Notes: generated by a model from the sequence alone, not told the origin. Numbered from the stretch's first letter, positions 35,862-46,104 are shown. The stretch is 64,000 nucleotides of DNA from Prevotella melaninogenica (GCF_018127965.1 NZ_CP072349.1:124001-188000); one strand, 5' to 3'. Numbers and translations are program-made.

Positions 35862-36368
35862 ATGAGAACAATCAGAGGTAATTTGTTCGCTATTGGACTA
35901 CTCTTTTCTACGGCAATGGCGTTCACGGGATGTTCTACAGTTGATGACGGAAGTTTTACAGCACCGATAACGCTAAGTGAAAAGATTGGCGGTAAGTGGG
36001 TTGTTAATTCTGTTGTGCAGACTGATGAGGCGAATGCTCGTACAAAGACATTGACAGACCTACTCGATTTTGACACGTTTGTCATCAATCTAAACCAAGA
36101 TGAGGCTGGTAATCCATCGACCTTCACGGTAGAAGGTAGTGCACCACTCTTGTTGCCAACAAGTGGCACATGGAAGATGGATTACAATTTCACAAAGAGT
36201 GATAACACGCCAAGTCGGCTCCTTCTCAATGACGGAAAGGCTGAGACTGCACTCACTGTAACGGCTGTGCCGGGGAATACGAAGACACTGGAATATCGTT
36301 TGACACGCAAGACAAACGGCCAGCCTTTTGTTTCTTACACTTACAATCTGACACAGGCAGTTAAGTAA
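35862..36368 (+). CDS. Small lipoprotein, lipocalin-like (DUF5004/DUF4923-type)
   Basis: 168 residues. The signal sequence ends at a lipobox (MAFTGCST), with Cys24 as the lipidated residue. The mature domain begins LSEKIGGKWVVNSV and is beta-rich throughout, in the manner of the small lipocalin-like lipoproteins often found in Bacteroidota polysaccharide loci. Family membership is a pattern judgement, not a firm match. It is the first gene of the forward operon with its own promoter, and precedes the other surface genes. A glycan-binding or inhibitor-type role at the surface is possible. Confidence 0.6.
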   Translation: MRTIRGNLFAIGLLFSTAMAFTGCSTVDDGSFTAPITLSEKIGGKWVVNSVVQTDEANARTKTLTDLLDFDTFVINLNQDEAGNPSTFTVEGSAPLLLPTSGTWKMDYNFTKSDNTPSRLLLNDGKAETALTVTAVPGNTKTLEYRLTRKTNGQPFVSYTYNLTQAVK

Positions 36369-36504
36369 TTTCGGAGTTTGGAAGTTATCAGTACTTATTC
36401 TCTTGGGCTTATCAAAGTTTCAAAGTTTTCCTTTTATAGGACTTTTCTATAAGTTACCATCTTACTTTATTACTTCCTAACTCCCCTAAAATAACAGAAT
36501 CAAT

Positions 36505-37725
36505 ATGAAGAAGATATTATTTGCATTGATGTGCTTGTTCCCCTTGGCATTGTTTGCTGATGGTGTAGAACTACCGAAGGCACCAAAGTGCTGGACAGTT
36601 CCTGCTGTCTTCACGGCTGATGAAGAGGTTACTTTCTATTATGATTTGACCGATGTCGGTTTTCAGGAGGGTGTTGACCTCTATCTATGGGCATGGCAGC
36701 CAACTGAGCCAGATGCTGGTCATGGTGGCAATTCATCTGACTTTGCGAAGTTGGAATACGTTGGTAACAACATCTATAAGAAGACAATGGTACCAACACA
36801 GTACTTTAACAGCGATGTTTCAAAGTTTGAAGATGATGCATGGCCAGGCTTTTGGCAGCGTCTGAAGACGAAGGATGGTAGTATGTGGTCGGGTGTTTTC
36901 GCAGCTCCTGACAGCCGTTCTGAGTTCAAGGAGTTTAAGAAATCAGGTGATGGAATCCGTTTCTTCAGTGGCAAGAAAGATAAGGGTTTCACCGATAAGT
37001 TCACCTTAGACGAGCCATTGACAGTAGTTTTCAATCCTGATGTCTATAAGTTAGGTGAGAAGACATTGACAGAATTGGCAAAAGATGCCGACTTCGTTGA
37101 GTTTGCTGCACACTCAGGTTTGAACGATTGGACCGTACAACAGACCTTGGATGTATGGCGTCCTGCAGTGTTGGCAAAGACAGGTTTGAAGAAACTTTCT
37201 AATGGTTTGTACGTTTGGAATGTAGGTGTTCCAAGTGAATACTATGCTTATAACCCACAAGACGCAGGTCAGGCAGACAAGCCAACCATCCTTGCTGATC
37301 CCGATGAAAAGGCAGCTTTTCAACTTGAAAATATGACTTATCTTATCATAAAGGTCATTAAGGATGCTGCAGGAGCTAACCAGTGGGGTGTGAATAGTGG
37401 TGACCAAAAGCAGAAGGCTGGTACGGCTACTCCTTATCCAGACCCTGTTTTCTCTTATTTCCCAACACGTCTAAGCAGTAAGGACATCCTTACGTTGACG
37501 CGTGAATACAATGAGCGTACGGCTGGTGACTTGAAATATACTATTGTGGCAGGTACAAAGACGATTACTGGTACTATGCCTGGCGTGCGCGATAAGCGTG
37601 AGGTAACACTCGACTTGAACAAGGAGTTGCAGGGTGTGGAAGCTTCTGAACTGAAGGTAACAGTAAAGGATCAGCACGATAAGACGGTTGTTACATCAAC
37701 AATACCGCTCGTTGTGGCTGATTAA
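36505..37725 (+). CDS. Secreted protein of the glucan locus, possible glycan-binding protein
   Basis: 406 residues with a short Sec signal (MKKILFALMCLFPLALFAD) and no lipobox. The mature protein has an Ig-like first region (VTFYYDLTDVGFQEGVDLYLWAWQPTEPD), rich in aromatic residues as in starch- or glucan-binding modules. A similar second half follows (TVVFNPDVYKLGEKTL onward). I do not recognise the family. Its place between the lipoprotein and SusC, where SusE/F-like binding proteins often occur, makes glycan binding the most likely role. The next gene, SusC, starts 59 bases after its stop. Confidence 0.55.
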   Translation: MKKILFALMCLFPLALFADGVELPKAPKCWTVPAVFTADEEVTFYYDLTDVGFQEGVDLYLWAWQPTEPDAGHGGNSSDFAKLEYVGNNIYKKTMVPTQYFNSDVSKFEDDAWPGFWQRLKTKDGSMWSGVFAAPDSRSEFKEFKKSGDGIRFFSGKKDKGFTDKFTLDEPLTVVFNPDVYKLGEKTLTELAKDADFVEFAAHSGLNDWTVQQTLDVWRPAVLAKTGLKKLSNGLYVWNVGVPSEYYAYNPQDAGQADKPTILADPDEKAAFQLENMTYLIIKVIKDAAGANQWGVNSGDQKQKAGTATPYPDPVFSYFPTRLSSKDILTLTREYNERTAGDLKYTIVAGTKTITGTMPGVRDKREVTLDLNKELQGVEASELKVTVKDQHDKTVVTSTIPLVVAD

Positions 37726-37784
37726 TAACGGAAGAGGAGAGAATGATTCCTCGTCTTATTCAATCCATAAAAGCATTAAAATCT

Positions 37785-40721
37785 ATGAAACTAACAATAA
37801 AAAATAAACTATCGGGACTCATCCTCTTTGCGTTGATGATGTTCTGTAGTCAGGTATCAGCACAGGACTTCACTGCTACTGGTACGGTATCTGATAGCGG
37901 TCATGAGCCACTTATTGGCGCTTCGGTAAGTGTTGTAGGCGGTAAGGTGGGTGCTATCACTGATATTGATGGTAATTTCACTATCCAGTGCCGACAAGGT
38001 GATATGCTCGAAATCACCTATGTAGGCTATACAAGTCGTAAGGTACAGGCTGGAAAAGGTTTGAAAGTCGTGATGGAAGAGGATGCAAAGACACTTGATG
38101 AGGTGACTATCGTGGGCGTTGGATACGGTAAGATGCGTAAGAGCGACCTTACGGGTGCCATTGCCTCAGTCAATTCAAAGGATATGAAACAGGGTGTTAT
38201 CACCTCTACTGAGCAGTTGTTGCAGGGTAAGGTGGCTGGTCTTTCTATCGTACAAAGCTCTGGAGCTGTTGAGTCAGGTGCTTCTATCCGTCTTCGTGGT
38301 GGTACGTCTTTGTCGGCAAGTAATGGTCCGTTGGTTGTTGTAGATGGTATTCCAGGTGTTGATATCAACTCTGTACAACCTTCAGAGATTGTCAGCATGG
38401 ATATTCTCAAGGATGCCTCTGCTGCAGCTATCTATGGTTCTCGTGGTGCAAATGGTGTTATCATCATCACTACCAATCGTCAGGGCTCAGACACAGAAGT
38501 AAATACTGTTCAGTATAATAGCTATGTTGCCTTAGCTTCTGCAGCCAAAACACTCGACTTGCTATCGGCAAATCAGTGGCGTAGTTATGTTCGTTCTACA
38601 GGTAATATGAGTGCTTTAGACTTCGGAGCAAGCACCGACTGGCAGAAAGAACTTATGCGTATGGCTATCTCTCATGGGCATAATATCAACTTCTCATCGT
38701 CAAAGAAGAAGCATGGATACCGTGCCAGCTTCACTTATAACAATAATGAAGGTGTCATTAAGAACAATACAATGAACCGACTTGCTGGTTCACTCTCTGC
38801 TTATCAGACTGGAATGAATGGTCGTTTACGTTTGGATGAGGGCATCAACACCAACTTTGACAGTTGGCATCCAGTCGATAACCGTATCTTTGAACGTATG
38901 ACTAACCTTCAACCTACCTTCCCTGTCTATAATCAAGACGGCAGCTATGCTCAATTCAATGGTACAAACACAGAGAATCCAGTTGAGTTAAACAACAACA
39001 GAACCGAAGACCGTAAGCGTCATCGCTTCTTAGGCTACTTGAAGGCTGAGCTTTCTCTCCTCGAAGGATTGGTTGCTACGGTCAATACATCCTATGAATT
39101 CAACTCTGTTAAGTCGGGCTTATACAAGCCTACTTACGCTCGAATGGAGGGACAGAGTGAGCATGGATGGGGTCAGAGAATCTATGATGACTATACAAAT
39201 AAGCAGTTAGAACTTTACTTAACATACGATAAAAAGTTCGCAGACATCCACCATTTGAATCTTATGGGTGGTTATTCTTACCTCGATAACACCTATGAAG
39301 GCTTCAGTTCAACACGCTCTGGCTTCGATTCTGATGCTTTCGGATATAACAACTTAGGTGCAGGAACAGACCACAGACAGGGAGATGTGGGTTCTTATAA
39401 GGGTGAATCAAAGCTCATTTCGTTCTTTGGTCGTGTGAATTACAGCCTGATGGACCGCTATATGCTTACTGCTACGCTGCGTAATGATGGTTCTTCTCGA
39501 TTCGGTCAGCACCATAAGTGGGGCGTATTTCCTTCTCTTTCTTTGGCTTGGCGTATCTCTGAAGAGCCTTTCATGGCTTCAACACGTGAGTGGCTCGACA
39601 ACTTAAAGCTTCGTGCAGGCTTCGGTGTGACTGGTAATCAGAATGGTATTGGCGAATATAAGTCGCTTTCTATCCTCTCTGCAGCAGGTTCTGCCTACTA
39701 CGATGGAACTACAGGAACATGGAAGAACTCCTACACACAGATTCAAAATCCTAACCCTGACCTTAAATGGGAGTCAACAGCACAGTGGAACCTTGGTCTT
39801 GATTTCTCTCTATACAATAGATTGAATGGTACGTTAGAACTTTACTATAAGAAGACTTCCGACCTCCTTTGGACTTACCCAGTGCCACAACCTCCATACC
39901 TTGTGGGTACGATGTTGGCGAATGTTGGTGACTTAGTAAACAAGGGATTTGAACTTACTTTGGGTTATAAAGCAGTCCGTACGAAGGATTGGACACTTGA
40001 TGCTAACCTCTCTCTTGCCTACAACCATCAGGAGATTACGAAGCTTTCTAACGACCAATATCAGGCAGTTGGACTTCAAGCAGGTCCATTGCACAGTGTT
40101 CGTGGTATGTCAAACACCTACGCACAGGTCATCAAAGAGGGCTTTCCTGCAGGTGCCTTCTGGGGTCCTCATTGCACAGGAATATCAGAAGATGGCAAGT
40201 ATATGCTTGAGAAAGACGAGAATGGAAAGGTGAAGGAAGGCTATTTAGGCTCTGCAATGCCTAAGTGGAACCTTGGTCTTTCACTCAATGCAACATGGCA
40301 TGACTTCGATGCAAGCGTAGCTGCTTATGGTATGTTCGGACAGAAGGTACTGAATGTTAGCCGCATGGTGATGTATGATCCAACACGCTTCCCATCACAG
40401 AACACCCTCGACGACTTCATGAAGAGCGGTATTACAGATAATCCAACTTTCTCTGATTACTTCATAGAGAATGGTGATTTCTTCCGTCTACAGTCTATCA
40501 CTTTGGGCTATTCTGTTCCGATGAATGCAGTGAAGAAGATGGGTCTTAGTCGTCTACGTTTCTATGTGACAGGTGAAAACCTCTTCTGTATTACAGGCTA
40601 TAAGGGTATCGATCCAGAAGTAAGTGTACCAGATAACGTACTGAACTCACCTGGTATTGACTTCTTCAACAGTTATCCACGACCACGCACTTTCTCATTG
40701 GGAGTGAACATCGGCTTCTAA
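37785..40721 (+). CDS. SusC-like TonB-dependent glycan transporter
   Basis: 978 residues from ATG 37785; the open frame starts at 37743, but a good signal peptide (MKLTIKNKLSGLILFALMMFCSQVSAQ) begins only here. A carboxypeptidase regulatory-like Ig domain follows (TGTVSDSGHEPLIGASVSVVGG, about 30-110), then the TonB box region (DEVTIVGVGYG), the plug (RIRGG-type SIRLRGGTSLSASNGPLVVVDGIPG) and a 22-strand outer-membrane barrel ending RPRTFSLGVNIGF. It imports oligosaccharides with the SusD lipoprotein encoded next. In this locus the likely cargo is alpha-glucan oligosaccharides released by the GH87 enzyme. Confidence 0.96.
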   Translation: MKLTIKNKLSGLILFALMMFCSQVSAQDFTATGTVSDSGHEPLIGASVSVVGGKVGAITDIDGNFTIQCRQGDMLEITYVGYTSRKVQAGKGLKVVMEEDAKTLDEVTIVGVGYGKMRKSDLTGAIASVNSKDMKQGVITSTEQLLQGKVAGLSIVQSSGAVESGASIRLRGGTSLSASNGPLVVVDGIPGVDINSVQPSEIVSMDILKDASAAAIYGSRGANGVIIITTNRQGSDTEVNTVQYNSYVALASAAKTLDLLSANQWRSYVRSTGNMSALDFGASTDWQKELMRMAISHGHNINFSSSKKKHGYRASFTYNNNEGVIKNNTMNRLAGSLSAYQTGMNGRLRLDEGINTNFDSWHPVDNRIFERMTNLQPTFPVYNQDGSYAQFNGTNTENPVELNNNRTEDRKRHRFLGYLKAELSLLEGLVATVNTSYEFNSVKSGLYKPTYARMEGQSEHGWGQRIYDDYTNKQLELYLTYDKKFADIHHLNLMGGYSYLDNTYEGFSSTRSGFDSDAFGYNNLGAGTDHRQGDVGSYKGESKLISFFGRVNYSLMDRYMLTATLRNDGSSRFGQHHKWGVFPSLSLAWRISEEPFMASTREWLDNLKLRAGFGVTGNQNGIGEYKSLSILSAAGSAYYDGTTGTWKNSYTQIQNPNPDLKWESTAQWNLGLDFSLYNRLNGTLELYYKKTSDLLWTYPVPQPPYLVGTMLANVGDLVNKGFELTLGYKAVRTKDWTLDANLSLAYNHQEITKLSNDQYQAVGLQAGPLHSVRGMSNTYAQVIKEGFPAGAFWGPHCTGISEDGKYMLEKDENGKVKEGYLGSAMPKWNLGLSLNATWHDFDASVAAYGMFGQKVLNVSRMVMYDPTRFPSQNTLDDFMKSGITDNPTFSDYFIENGDFFRLQSITLGYSVPMNAVKKMGLSRLRFYVTGENLFCITGYKGIDPEVSVPDNVLNSPGIDFFNSYPRPRTFSLGVNIGF

Positions 40722-40760
40722 TCTTACCGTAACATTCAACATTATAAGAACATAATTATT

Positions 40761-42323
40761 ATGAAACGATTGAATATTAGCATATCAAATATCCTTCCTG
40801 GACGGAAGGCTTGGTTAGGAGTAGGACTGCTCTTGGCAATGGCTTCCTGTACTGACCTTAACGAACAACTCTACGATAAGGTGTCGCAGGATGACTATGG
40901 CAAGACTTCTTCTGAGGTAGCAACCATCGTTGGAGGTGCTTACGCTACGCTCCGAGGCTATGGTTCTGGTACTCCTGAGGGCGCAGGTATCATCTGTTAT
41001 CCTACTTGTGAGTATGTATTCTTCACACAGGAGTGCTCAAGTGATGAGGCATGTATCCCAACCCGTGGTACAGACTGGTATGATGGTGGTCGCTATCAGC
41101 AGTTCCAACGCCACAACTGGGACGCTAAGAACTCTGGTATTCTCTCTGTTTGGCGATATAACTTCACTGGTGTTTCTAAGGTGAATGCCATCATCTATCA
41201 GGTAGAACAGAGTGGACTGACCACAGAGGATAAGCAGAAAGTAGAGGCAGAGTTGCGTGGCTTGCGTGCTTACTACTATTACAACCTGCTCGACTGCTTT
41301 GGAAACGTACCTGTTGTGACCGACTTTACACAGAAGGAACTCCCAACGAATACTCCGCGTAAGGATGTCTTTGCCTTCATTGAGAAGGAACTTAAGGAGA
41401 TTATCCCACTCTTGCCTTCTGGCATTACCTACGGTCGTTTTACCCAGAACGTAGCCAATACGCTCTTGGCACGACTCTATCTTAATGCCGAGGTGTTTAC
41501 TGGTACGGCTCGTTGGCAGGACTGTCTTGATGCTTGTAATAAGGTTCAAGGCTATTCGCTGACTGCAAATTATAAGGCAAGTTTCGCTATTCAGAACGAG
41601 AAATCTCCTGAAATCATCTTCGCAATACCTTACGATCACAAGCAGGGAACTGTAGGTAACTATCTTGCAAGTATGACCTACCACTATAATCAGAAGTTAG
41701 CTTTCGACCCAGCTGGCGTTTATCAGTGGTGTGGTAATGGTATCTGCGCACAGCCTGGACTCTACTCATCATTCGATGCGAAGGATGTACGTCGCCAAAG
41801 TCTGCTCATTGGTCAGCAATACAGTGCTAAGGATGGTTCTGAAGTACTGATGGATGATGGCTCACCATTGAACTATACGGAGGAGATTGACAACTTTACC
41901 GATGCTGCTAAGAATGCTGGTGCACGTCTGAACAAGTACGAATGGAGTGCCAATGACGCTTGGGAGCGCGACAACGACTGGGTACTAATGCGCTATGCGG
42001 AGATTTTGATGATGCAAGCAGAGTGTAATTTCCGTTTGGGTTACACCTCAACAGCACTCACTTATATCAATCAGATTCGTAAGCGTGCAGGCCTTGACGA
42101 CCTCACAACGCTCACCCTCGACGACCTTGACACAGAGTGGAAGCACGAGTTTGTATTTGAGAATCTGCGCCGTACAACCAACATCCGCTTCGGAACTTAC
42201 TTCAAAGCGTGGTGGGAGAAGCCAGCCGATCCTGCCGACAAGCATACAGGTATCTATCCAATTCCACAAGAGGAGTTGAGCAAGAACCCTAACTTAAAGC
42301 AGAATCCTGGTTACGAAAGTTAA
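40761..42323 (+). CDS. SusD-like glycan-binding lipoprotein
   Basis: 520 residues. A lipobox LLAMASC ends the signal at Cys30. The mature protein begins TDLNEQLYDKVSQDDYGKTSSEV, the typical RagB/SusD start, and has the helical TPR-like core with ALRGLRAYYYYNLLDCFGNVPVV and a C-terminal WALMRYAEILMMQAE-like segment. It forms the lid of the SusC channel at the outer surface and captures glycan. It begins 39 bases after the susC stop. An inverted repeat after the stop suggests the operon may end or be attenuated here. Confidence 0.95.
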   Translation: MKRLNISISNILPGRKAWLGVGLLLAMASCTDLNEQLYDKVSQDDYGKTSSEVATIVGGAYATLRGYGSGTPEGAGIICYPTCEYVFFTQECSSDEACIPTRGTDWYDGGRYQQFQRHNWDAKNSGILSVWRYNFTGVSKVNAIIYQVEQSGLTTEDKQKVEAELRGLRAYYYYNLLDCFGNVPVVTDFTQKELPTNTPRKDVFAFIEKELKEIIPLLPSGITYGRFTQNVANTLLARLYLNAEVFTGTARWQDCLDACNKVQGYSLTANYKASFAIQNEKSPEIIFAIPYDHKQGTVGNYLASMTYHYNQKLAFDPAGVYQWCGNGICAQPGLYSSFDAKDVRRQSLLIGQQYSAKDGSEVLMDDGSPLNYTEEIDNFTDAAKNAGARLNKYEWSANDAWERDNDWVLMRYAEILMMQAECNFRLGYTSTALTYINQIRKRAGLDDLTTLTLDDLDTEWKHEFVFENLRRTTNIRFGTYFKAWWEKPADPADKHTGIYPIPQEELSKNPNLKQNPGYES

Positions 42324-42352
42324 TTTTTGATGGGTTTAGTGTTATAAAGATG

Positions 42353-42398
42353 CCCAATGGTACGGCAGGGATTTTAGGTCTATGCAGTTGCCATTGGG
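42353..42398 (+). terminator. Hairpin after susD-like gene
   Basis: CCCAATGG (42353-42360) pairs with CCATTGGG (42391-42398), followed by TTTT. The loop is long (30 bases), so termination may be partial. Confidence 0.55.
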
Positions 42399-42550
42399 TT
42401 TTAAGGGCTTTATTAGAGAAGCTTTATACGGCTTGGAATATGCTACTAACGCTTACGAAAACAGACTCTTTTATGATGCAATAACCCATTTAATATCAAA
42501 TTAATAACATGACTTTCTCCTATAGAAAAGCTGTCTGTGGCAAATTACTT

Positions 42551-42622
42551 TCATGAAAAAAAACATTTTTCATCGTGAAAAGAAAGAATTATTATCATGA
42601 AAAGAAATCTTTTTCTTCATGA
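42551..42622. repeat. TTTTCATGAAAA-family array, site 2 (four units)
   Basis: TCATGA at 42551, TCGTGA at 42573, TCATGA at 42595 and TCATGA at 42617: exactly 22 bases apart. It is bounded by gcaaattactttcatg on the left and catgaaaataattcgag on the right. It lies between the susD-like gene and the GH71/99-like gene. Confidence 0.85.
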
Positions 42623-42683
42623 AAATAATTCGAGAAAGATGCCTCTTATGTGGTTGAAGTTCTTCTTTATGGTATTTAAAGTT

Positions 42684-42691
42684 TATCTTTG
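42684..42691 (+). promoter_or_regulatory. -7 box of the GH71/99-GH97 unit
   Basis: TATCTTTG, giving a leader of about 120 bases before the GH71/99-like gene, so this pair can be transcribed independently of susC/D. Confidence 0.55.
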
Positions 42692-42816
42692 TACTTACGA
42701 AAGGATAGCTTTTGCATAGCAGCAGAGAGTAGGATAGCGGTATCAATATAAGAAGTAGGAATCTTTCTGCACCAGCTTTAGGAATCGGAAAGTCAGCTAA
42801 GAGAACATTAAACAAG

Positions 42817-44049
42817 ATGAAGTTGAAATCAGTATTTACATTTGCAGCTGTCTCAGGATTGCTTTTTGCGTCTTGTGCAGACAGCTATGAGGGTGCACCT
42901 AAGAAGACTGAAGGCAGTCAGCAGACTACGCAAGTCGTGCCTGCTGCCGTTACGAAGTCAAACACCATGCAGGTGTATGCACATTATATGCCTTGGTTTG
43001 AGACGACCACATCCAATCCTAAGAACGAAGGAAAGTGGGGTTATCACTGGACAATGAAGAACTGTGACCCGAATAAGACCGATGCTAACGGCAAAAGACA
43101 GATAGCTTCACACTATTATCCACAGACGGGTCCTTATGCAAGTGGCGATGAGGCTGTGTTGGATTATCAGTGTTTGCTGATGAAATATGCTGGTTTAGAC
43201 GGTGTGATGGTCGACTGGTATGGCATTAATAGTGATAATTCTATCGCCTTACATAAATCGAACACTGAAGCACTCTTCCGTGCCTTGAAGCGTGCAGGAC
43301 TCAAGATGAGTGTCGTTTATGAAGACAGAACACTCGAAGGGGTGACGGATAAGGTTGGAACAGTACGTCAGGACCTCCGCTATTTAGCTGAGAACTTCTT
43401 TAAGGACGATAGTTATGTGAAGGTTGAGGGTCGTCCATTGTTATTAGACTTCGGTCCTATTCAGATGGAATCGCCAAAAGACTGGTACCGTAGTTTCTCT
43501 ATCCTCACCACAAAACCAATGTTCCTTGTATTGGAAGGAAAGATGGGCAGTGTTAATAATGCTACTTATTCAGACAATGCACAAGGTGTTTATACGTGGG
43601 TAAATCCTAACCCTAACTACGCAATAGCTAAGGATTATAAGTGCTTTGTAGGTGGTGCTATGCCCGGCTTCTGGGACTATTACAAAGAAGGTGAGGGCGG
43701 TACAGGCTATCAAACATACAGTGCTGAGAACGGAGCGTTGTTCCAGCGACAGCTTGATGCAGCCCGACAGGCTGGTCTGAAGTATCTGCAAATAAGCACA
43801 TGGAACGACTATGGCGAGGGAACTACTATCGAACCAACATTGGAATATGGGTATAAATACCTTCTTATGTTGCAGAAGTTCACTGGCGTAAGCTATCAGC
43901 AAGCTGACTTAGAACTTATCTATCGCTGGTATCAAGCACGTGTTGCACAACCTAATAATGCGAAGGTTAAGGAGGCTTATAACGCCCTTGTACAGTTGAA
44001 GACGGCTGAGGCAAAGGCATTGTTAGATGCTGTTAATGGTAAGAATTAA
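42817..44049 (+). CDS. GH71/99-like glycoside hydrolase lipoprotein
   Basis: 410 residues. A signal with lipobox LLFASC gives lipidated Cys20. Residues 52-61 (VYAHYMPWF) and later WYGINSD, VYEDRTL, LLLDFGPI and TWNDYGEGTTIEP follow the TIM-barrel pattern shared by GH71 (alpha-1,3-glucanases) and GH99 (endo-alpha-mannanases and mannosidases). The W-N-D-Y-G-E ending is nearer to GH71 in meaning, but the exact family needs comparison. In this locus, with a GH87 enzyme and a GH97 alpha-glucosidase, an alpha-1,3-glucanase that trims imported or surface-held chains is the best guess. It is followed by the GH97 gene after 20 bases. Confidence 0.78.
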   Translation: MKLKSVFTFAAVSGLLFASCADSYEGAPKKTEGSQQTTQVVPAAVTKSNTMQVYAHYMPWFETTTSNPKNEGKWGYHWTMKNCDPNKTDANGKRQIASHYYPQTGPYASGDEAVLDYQCLLMKYAGLDGVMVDWYGINSDNSIALHKSNTEALFRALKRAGLKMSVVYEDRTLEGVTDKVGTVRQDLRYLAENFFKDDSYVKVEGRPLLLDFGPIQMESPKDWYRSFSILTTKPMFLVLEGKMGSVNNATYSDNAQGVYTWVNPNPNYAIAKDYKCFVGGAMPGFWDYYKEGEGGTGYQTYSAENGALFQRQLDAARQAGLKYLQISTWNDYGEGTTIEPTLEYGYKYLLMLQKFTGVSYQQADLELIYRWYQARVAQPNNAKVKEAYNALVQLKTAEAKALLDAVNGKN

Positions 44050-44069
44050 TATTATTAAAATCTCAATAA

Positions 44070-46091
44070 ATGAAAACAGAACGTTTTAAAAATCTCTTTT
44101 TAGTGCTGTGCTTTGCACTTCTTCCAATGGCAATGATGGCAAAGCAGGAAGCTACGGTAAGTTCACCTTCGGGCAATCTAACGCTGACAGCGGGTGTTGA
44201 TAATGCTGGACGACCTTATTATTCTTTGCGTCGTGGTGGTGAGGTTATCCTTCTCCCTTCAACTTTAGGAATGAAACTGAAAGATGGAAGTCTTGATAGT
44301 GACTTCCGTGTTGTGGCTTTTGCCAGAGCTACAAAGGACGAAACGTGGCGCCAGCCATGGGGAGAAGAAGTCGATGTGCGCAACCATTATAACGAGTTGA
44401 CTATGAAGTTGGCACAGAAGAAAGGACAGCAGCGACAGCTGAATATCGTCTTCCGTGTCTTTGACGATGGTATGGGCTTCCGTTATGTATTCCCAGAACA
44501 AAAGCAGTTGAAGGACTTTGTCATCACAGATGAGGCTACAGAGTTCTGCTTTAAGGGCGATCCAGAGGCATGGACATTGCCTTATGATGCAGGTTACTAT
44601 GAGGGACTGTGGACAAAGGACCACTTAAGTAAGAAGGGAAAGGTATGCACCCCTGTTACTATCGAGGCGAAACCAGACCTTTATATGATGCTTCATGAGG
44701 CTAATCTAACAGACTATTCTTCGCTGAATGTTAAGCCTGTAGAGACAATAGATGGGAATGTAAGATTGAAGGCTGAGTTAGTACCATGGTCAAATGGCGA
44801 CTTAGTGCGTGCAAAAGCTCCTTTCGTCAGTCCTTGGCGTATGTTGTCAGTGGAGAATAAGGTAGGTGGTTTGATTACAAACCGTGTCATGTTGAACCTT
44901 AACGACCCTTGTAAGATTAAGGATACATCATGGATTACAACAGGAAAGTATGTTGGTGTATGGTGGTGTTACCACATGCAGACAGCCACTTGGGCTCCAG
45001 GTCCTAAGCATGGTGCCACAACCGAGAATACAAAACGCTATATTGACTTTGCTGCACAGCATGGTTTCAAGGGCGTATTGGTTGAAGGTTGGAACTATGG
45101 ATGGGAAAACGACTGGGGTAAGGAAGGTGATAAATTCAACTTCACAAAGGCTTATCCTGATTATGACTTTGAGGGATTGCAGAAGTATGCACTGTCAAAG
45201 GGTATCTCACTGATTGCTCACAACGAGACAGGTGGTGCTGCAAAGAACTATGAGAACCAGTTGGAAGAAGCCTTCTCTCTCTATGAGAAGATGGGTATCA
45301 AGGCTGTTAAGACGGGTTATGTCAATAATCTAATGGACGATAAGGAGCACCAGCACTCTCAATATGGTGTGCGTCACTATCGCAAGGTGATAGAGGCTGC
45401 AGCCCGCCACCACATTATGGTGGTTAATCATGAGCCTGCTATGCCAACCGGTTTACAGCGTACTTATCCAAACCTTATCGCCAGTGAGGGTGTAAGAGGA
45501 CAAGAGTGGAATGCTTGGGATGGCAATGGTGGTAATCCTCCTTATCATCTTTGTGTACTTCCTTTCACTCGTCAGTTGGCTGGACCGATAGACTTTACAC
45601 CAGGTATCTTTAACCTTGAAGGTAGGGTTTATCCTAATACGCATCCGCACACAACACTTGCTAAGCAGTTGGCTGAGTATGTTGTCATTTATACTCCATG
45701 GCAGATGGCAGCCGACGAAATCGAAAACTACAAGGATCAACCAGCCTTTGCTTTCATCGAGGCGATGCCTTCTAACTGGCAAAAGACTGTGATTCCTATG
45801 GCGGAGATAGGTAAGTATATCGTTACTGCACGTAAGGATCGCGATAGTGAGAACTGGTTTGTTGGAGGTATGAGTGACGAGAATGCACGTGATATCAAGT
45901 TGAAACTCGACTTCCTTTCACCCGGTAAAAGCTACAAGGCTATCATCTATAAGGATGGTCCTGATGCTGAATACGATAAGAATCCTTACTCTATGACAAT
46001 CGAACAGCAGGTGGTTAATAGCGAAACTATACTCAACTTGCACTTAGCAAAGAGTGGTGGCTTTGCTATCCAGTTGGTTTGTTTGAAGTAA
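44070..46091 (+). CDS. GH97 alpha-glucosidase, inverting SusB type
   Basis: 673 residues with a signal peptide (about 1-24), probably periplasmic. The N-terminal beta-sandwich is followed by a TIM barrel. Four glutamates, Glu386 (AHNETGG), Glu455 (VNHEPAMP), Glu473 (ASEGVRG) and Glu479 (GQEWNAW), are separated by 69, 18 and 6 residues. These are the spacings of Glu439, 508, 526 and 532 in the Bacteroides SusB enzyme. This marks the inverting, calcium-dependent alpha-glucosidase branch rather than the retaining alpha-galactosidase branch, which has an Asp nucleophile. It would release glucose from the non-reducing ends of imported alpha-glucan oligosaccharides. It is the last gene of the locus, closed by a terminator. 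Confidence 0.95.
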   Translation: MKTERFKNLFLVLCFALLPMAMMAKQEATVSSPSGNLTLTAGVDNAGRPYYSLRRGGEVILLPSTLGMKLKDGSLDSDFRVVAFARATKDETWRQPWGEEVDVRNHYNELTMKLAQKKGQQRQLNIVFRVFDDGMGFRYVFPEQKQLKDFVITDEATEFCFKGDPEAWTLPYDAGYYEGLWTKDHLSKKGKVCTPVTIEAKPDLYMMLHEANLTDYSSLNVKPVETIDGNVRLKAELVPWSNGDLVRAKAPFVSPWRMLSVENKVGGLITNRVMLNLNDPCKIKDTSWITTGKYVGVWWCYHMQTATWAPGPKHGATTENTKRYIDFAAQHGFKGVLVEGWNYGWENDWGKEGDKFNFTKAYPDYDFEGLQKYALSKGISLIAHNETGGAAKNYENQLEEAFSLYEKMGIKAVKTGYVNNLMDDKEHQHSQYGVRHYRKVIEAAARHHIMVVNHEPAMPTGLQRTYPNLIASEGVRGQEWNAWDGNGGNPPYHLCVLPFTRQLAGPIDFTPGIFNLEGRVYPNTHPHTTLAKQLAEYVVIYTPWQMAADEIENYKDQPAFAFIEAMPSNWQKTVIPMAEIGKYIVTARKDRDSENWFVGGMSDENARDIKLKLDFLSPGKSYKAIIYKDGPDAEYDKNPYSMTIEQQVVNSETILNLHLAKSGGFAIQLVCLK

Positions 46092-46104
46092 GATAACTTT
46101 TTAA

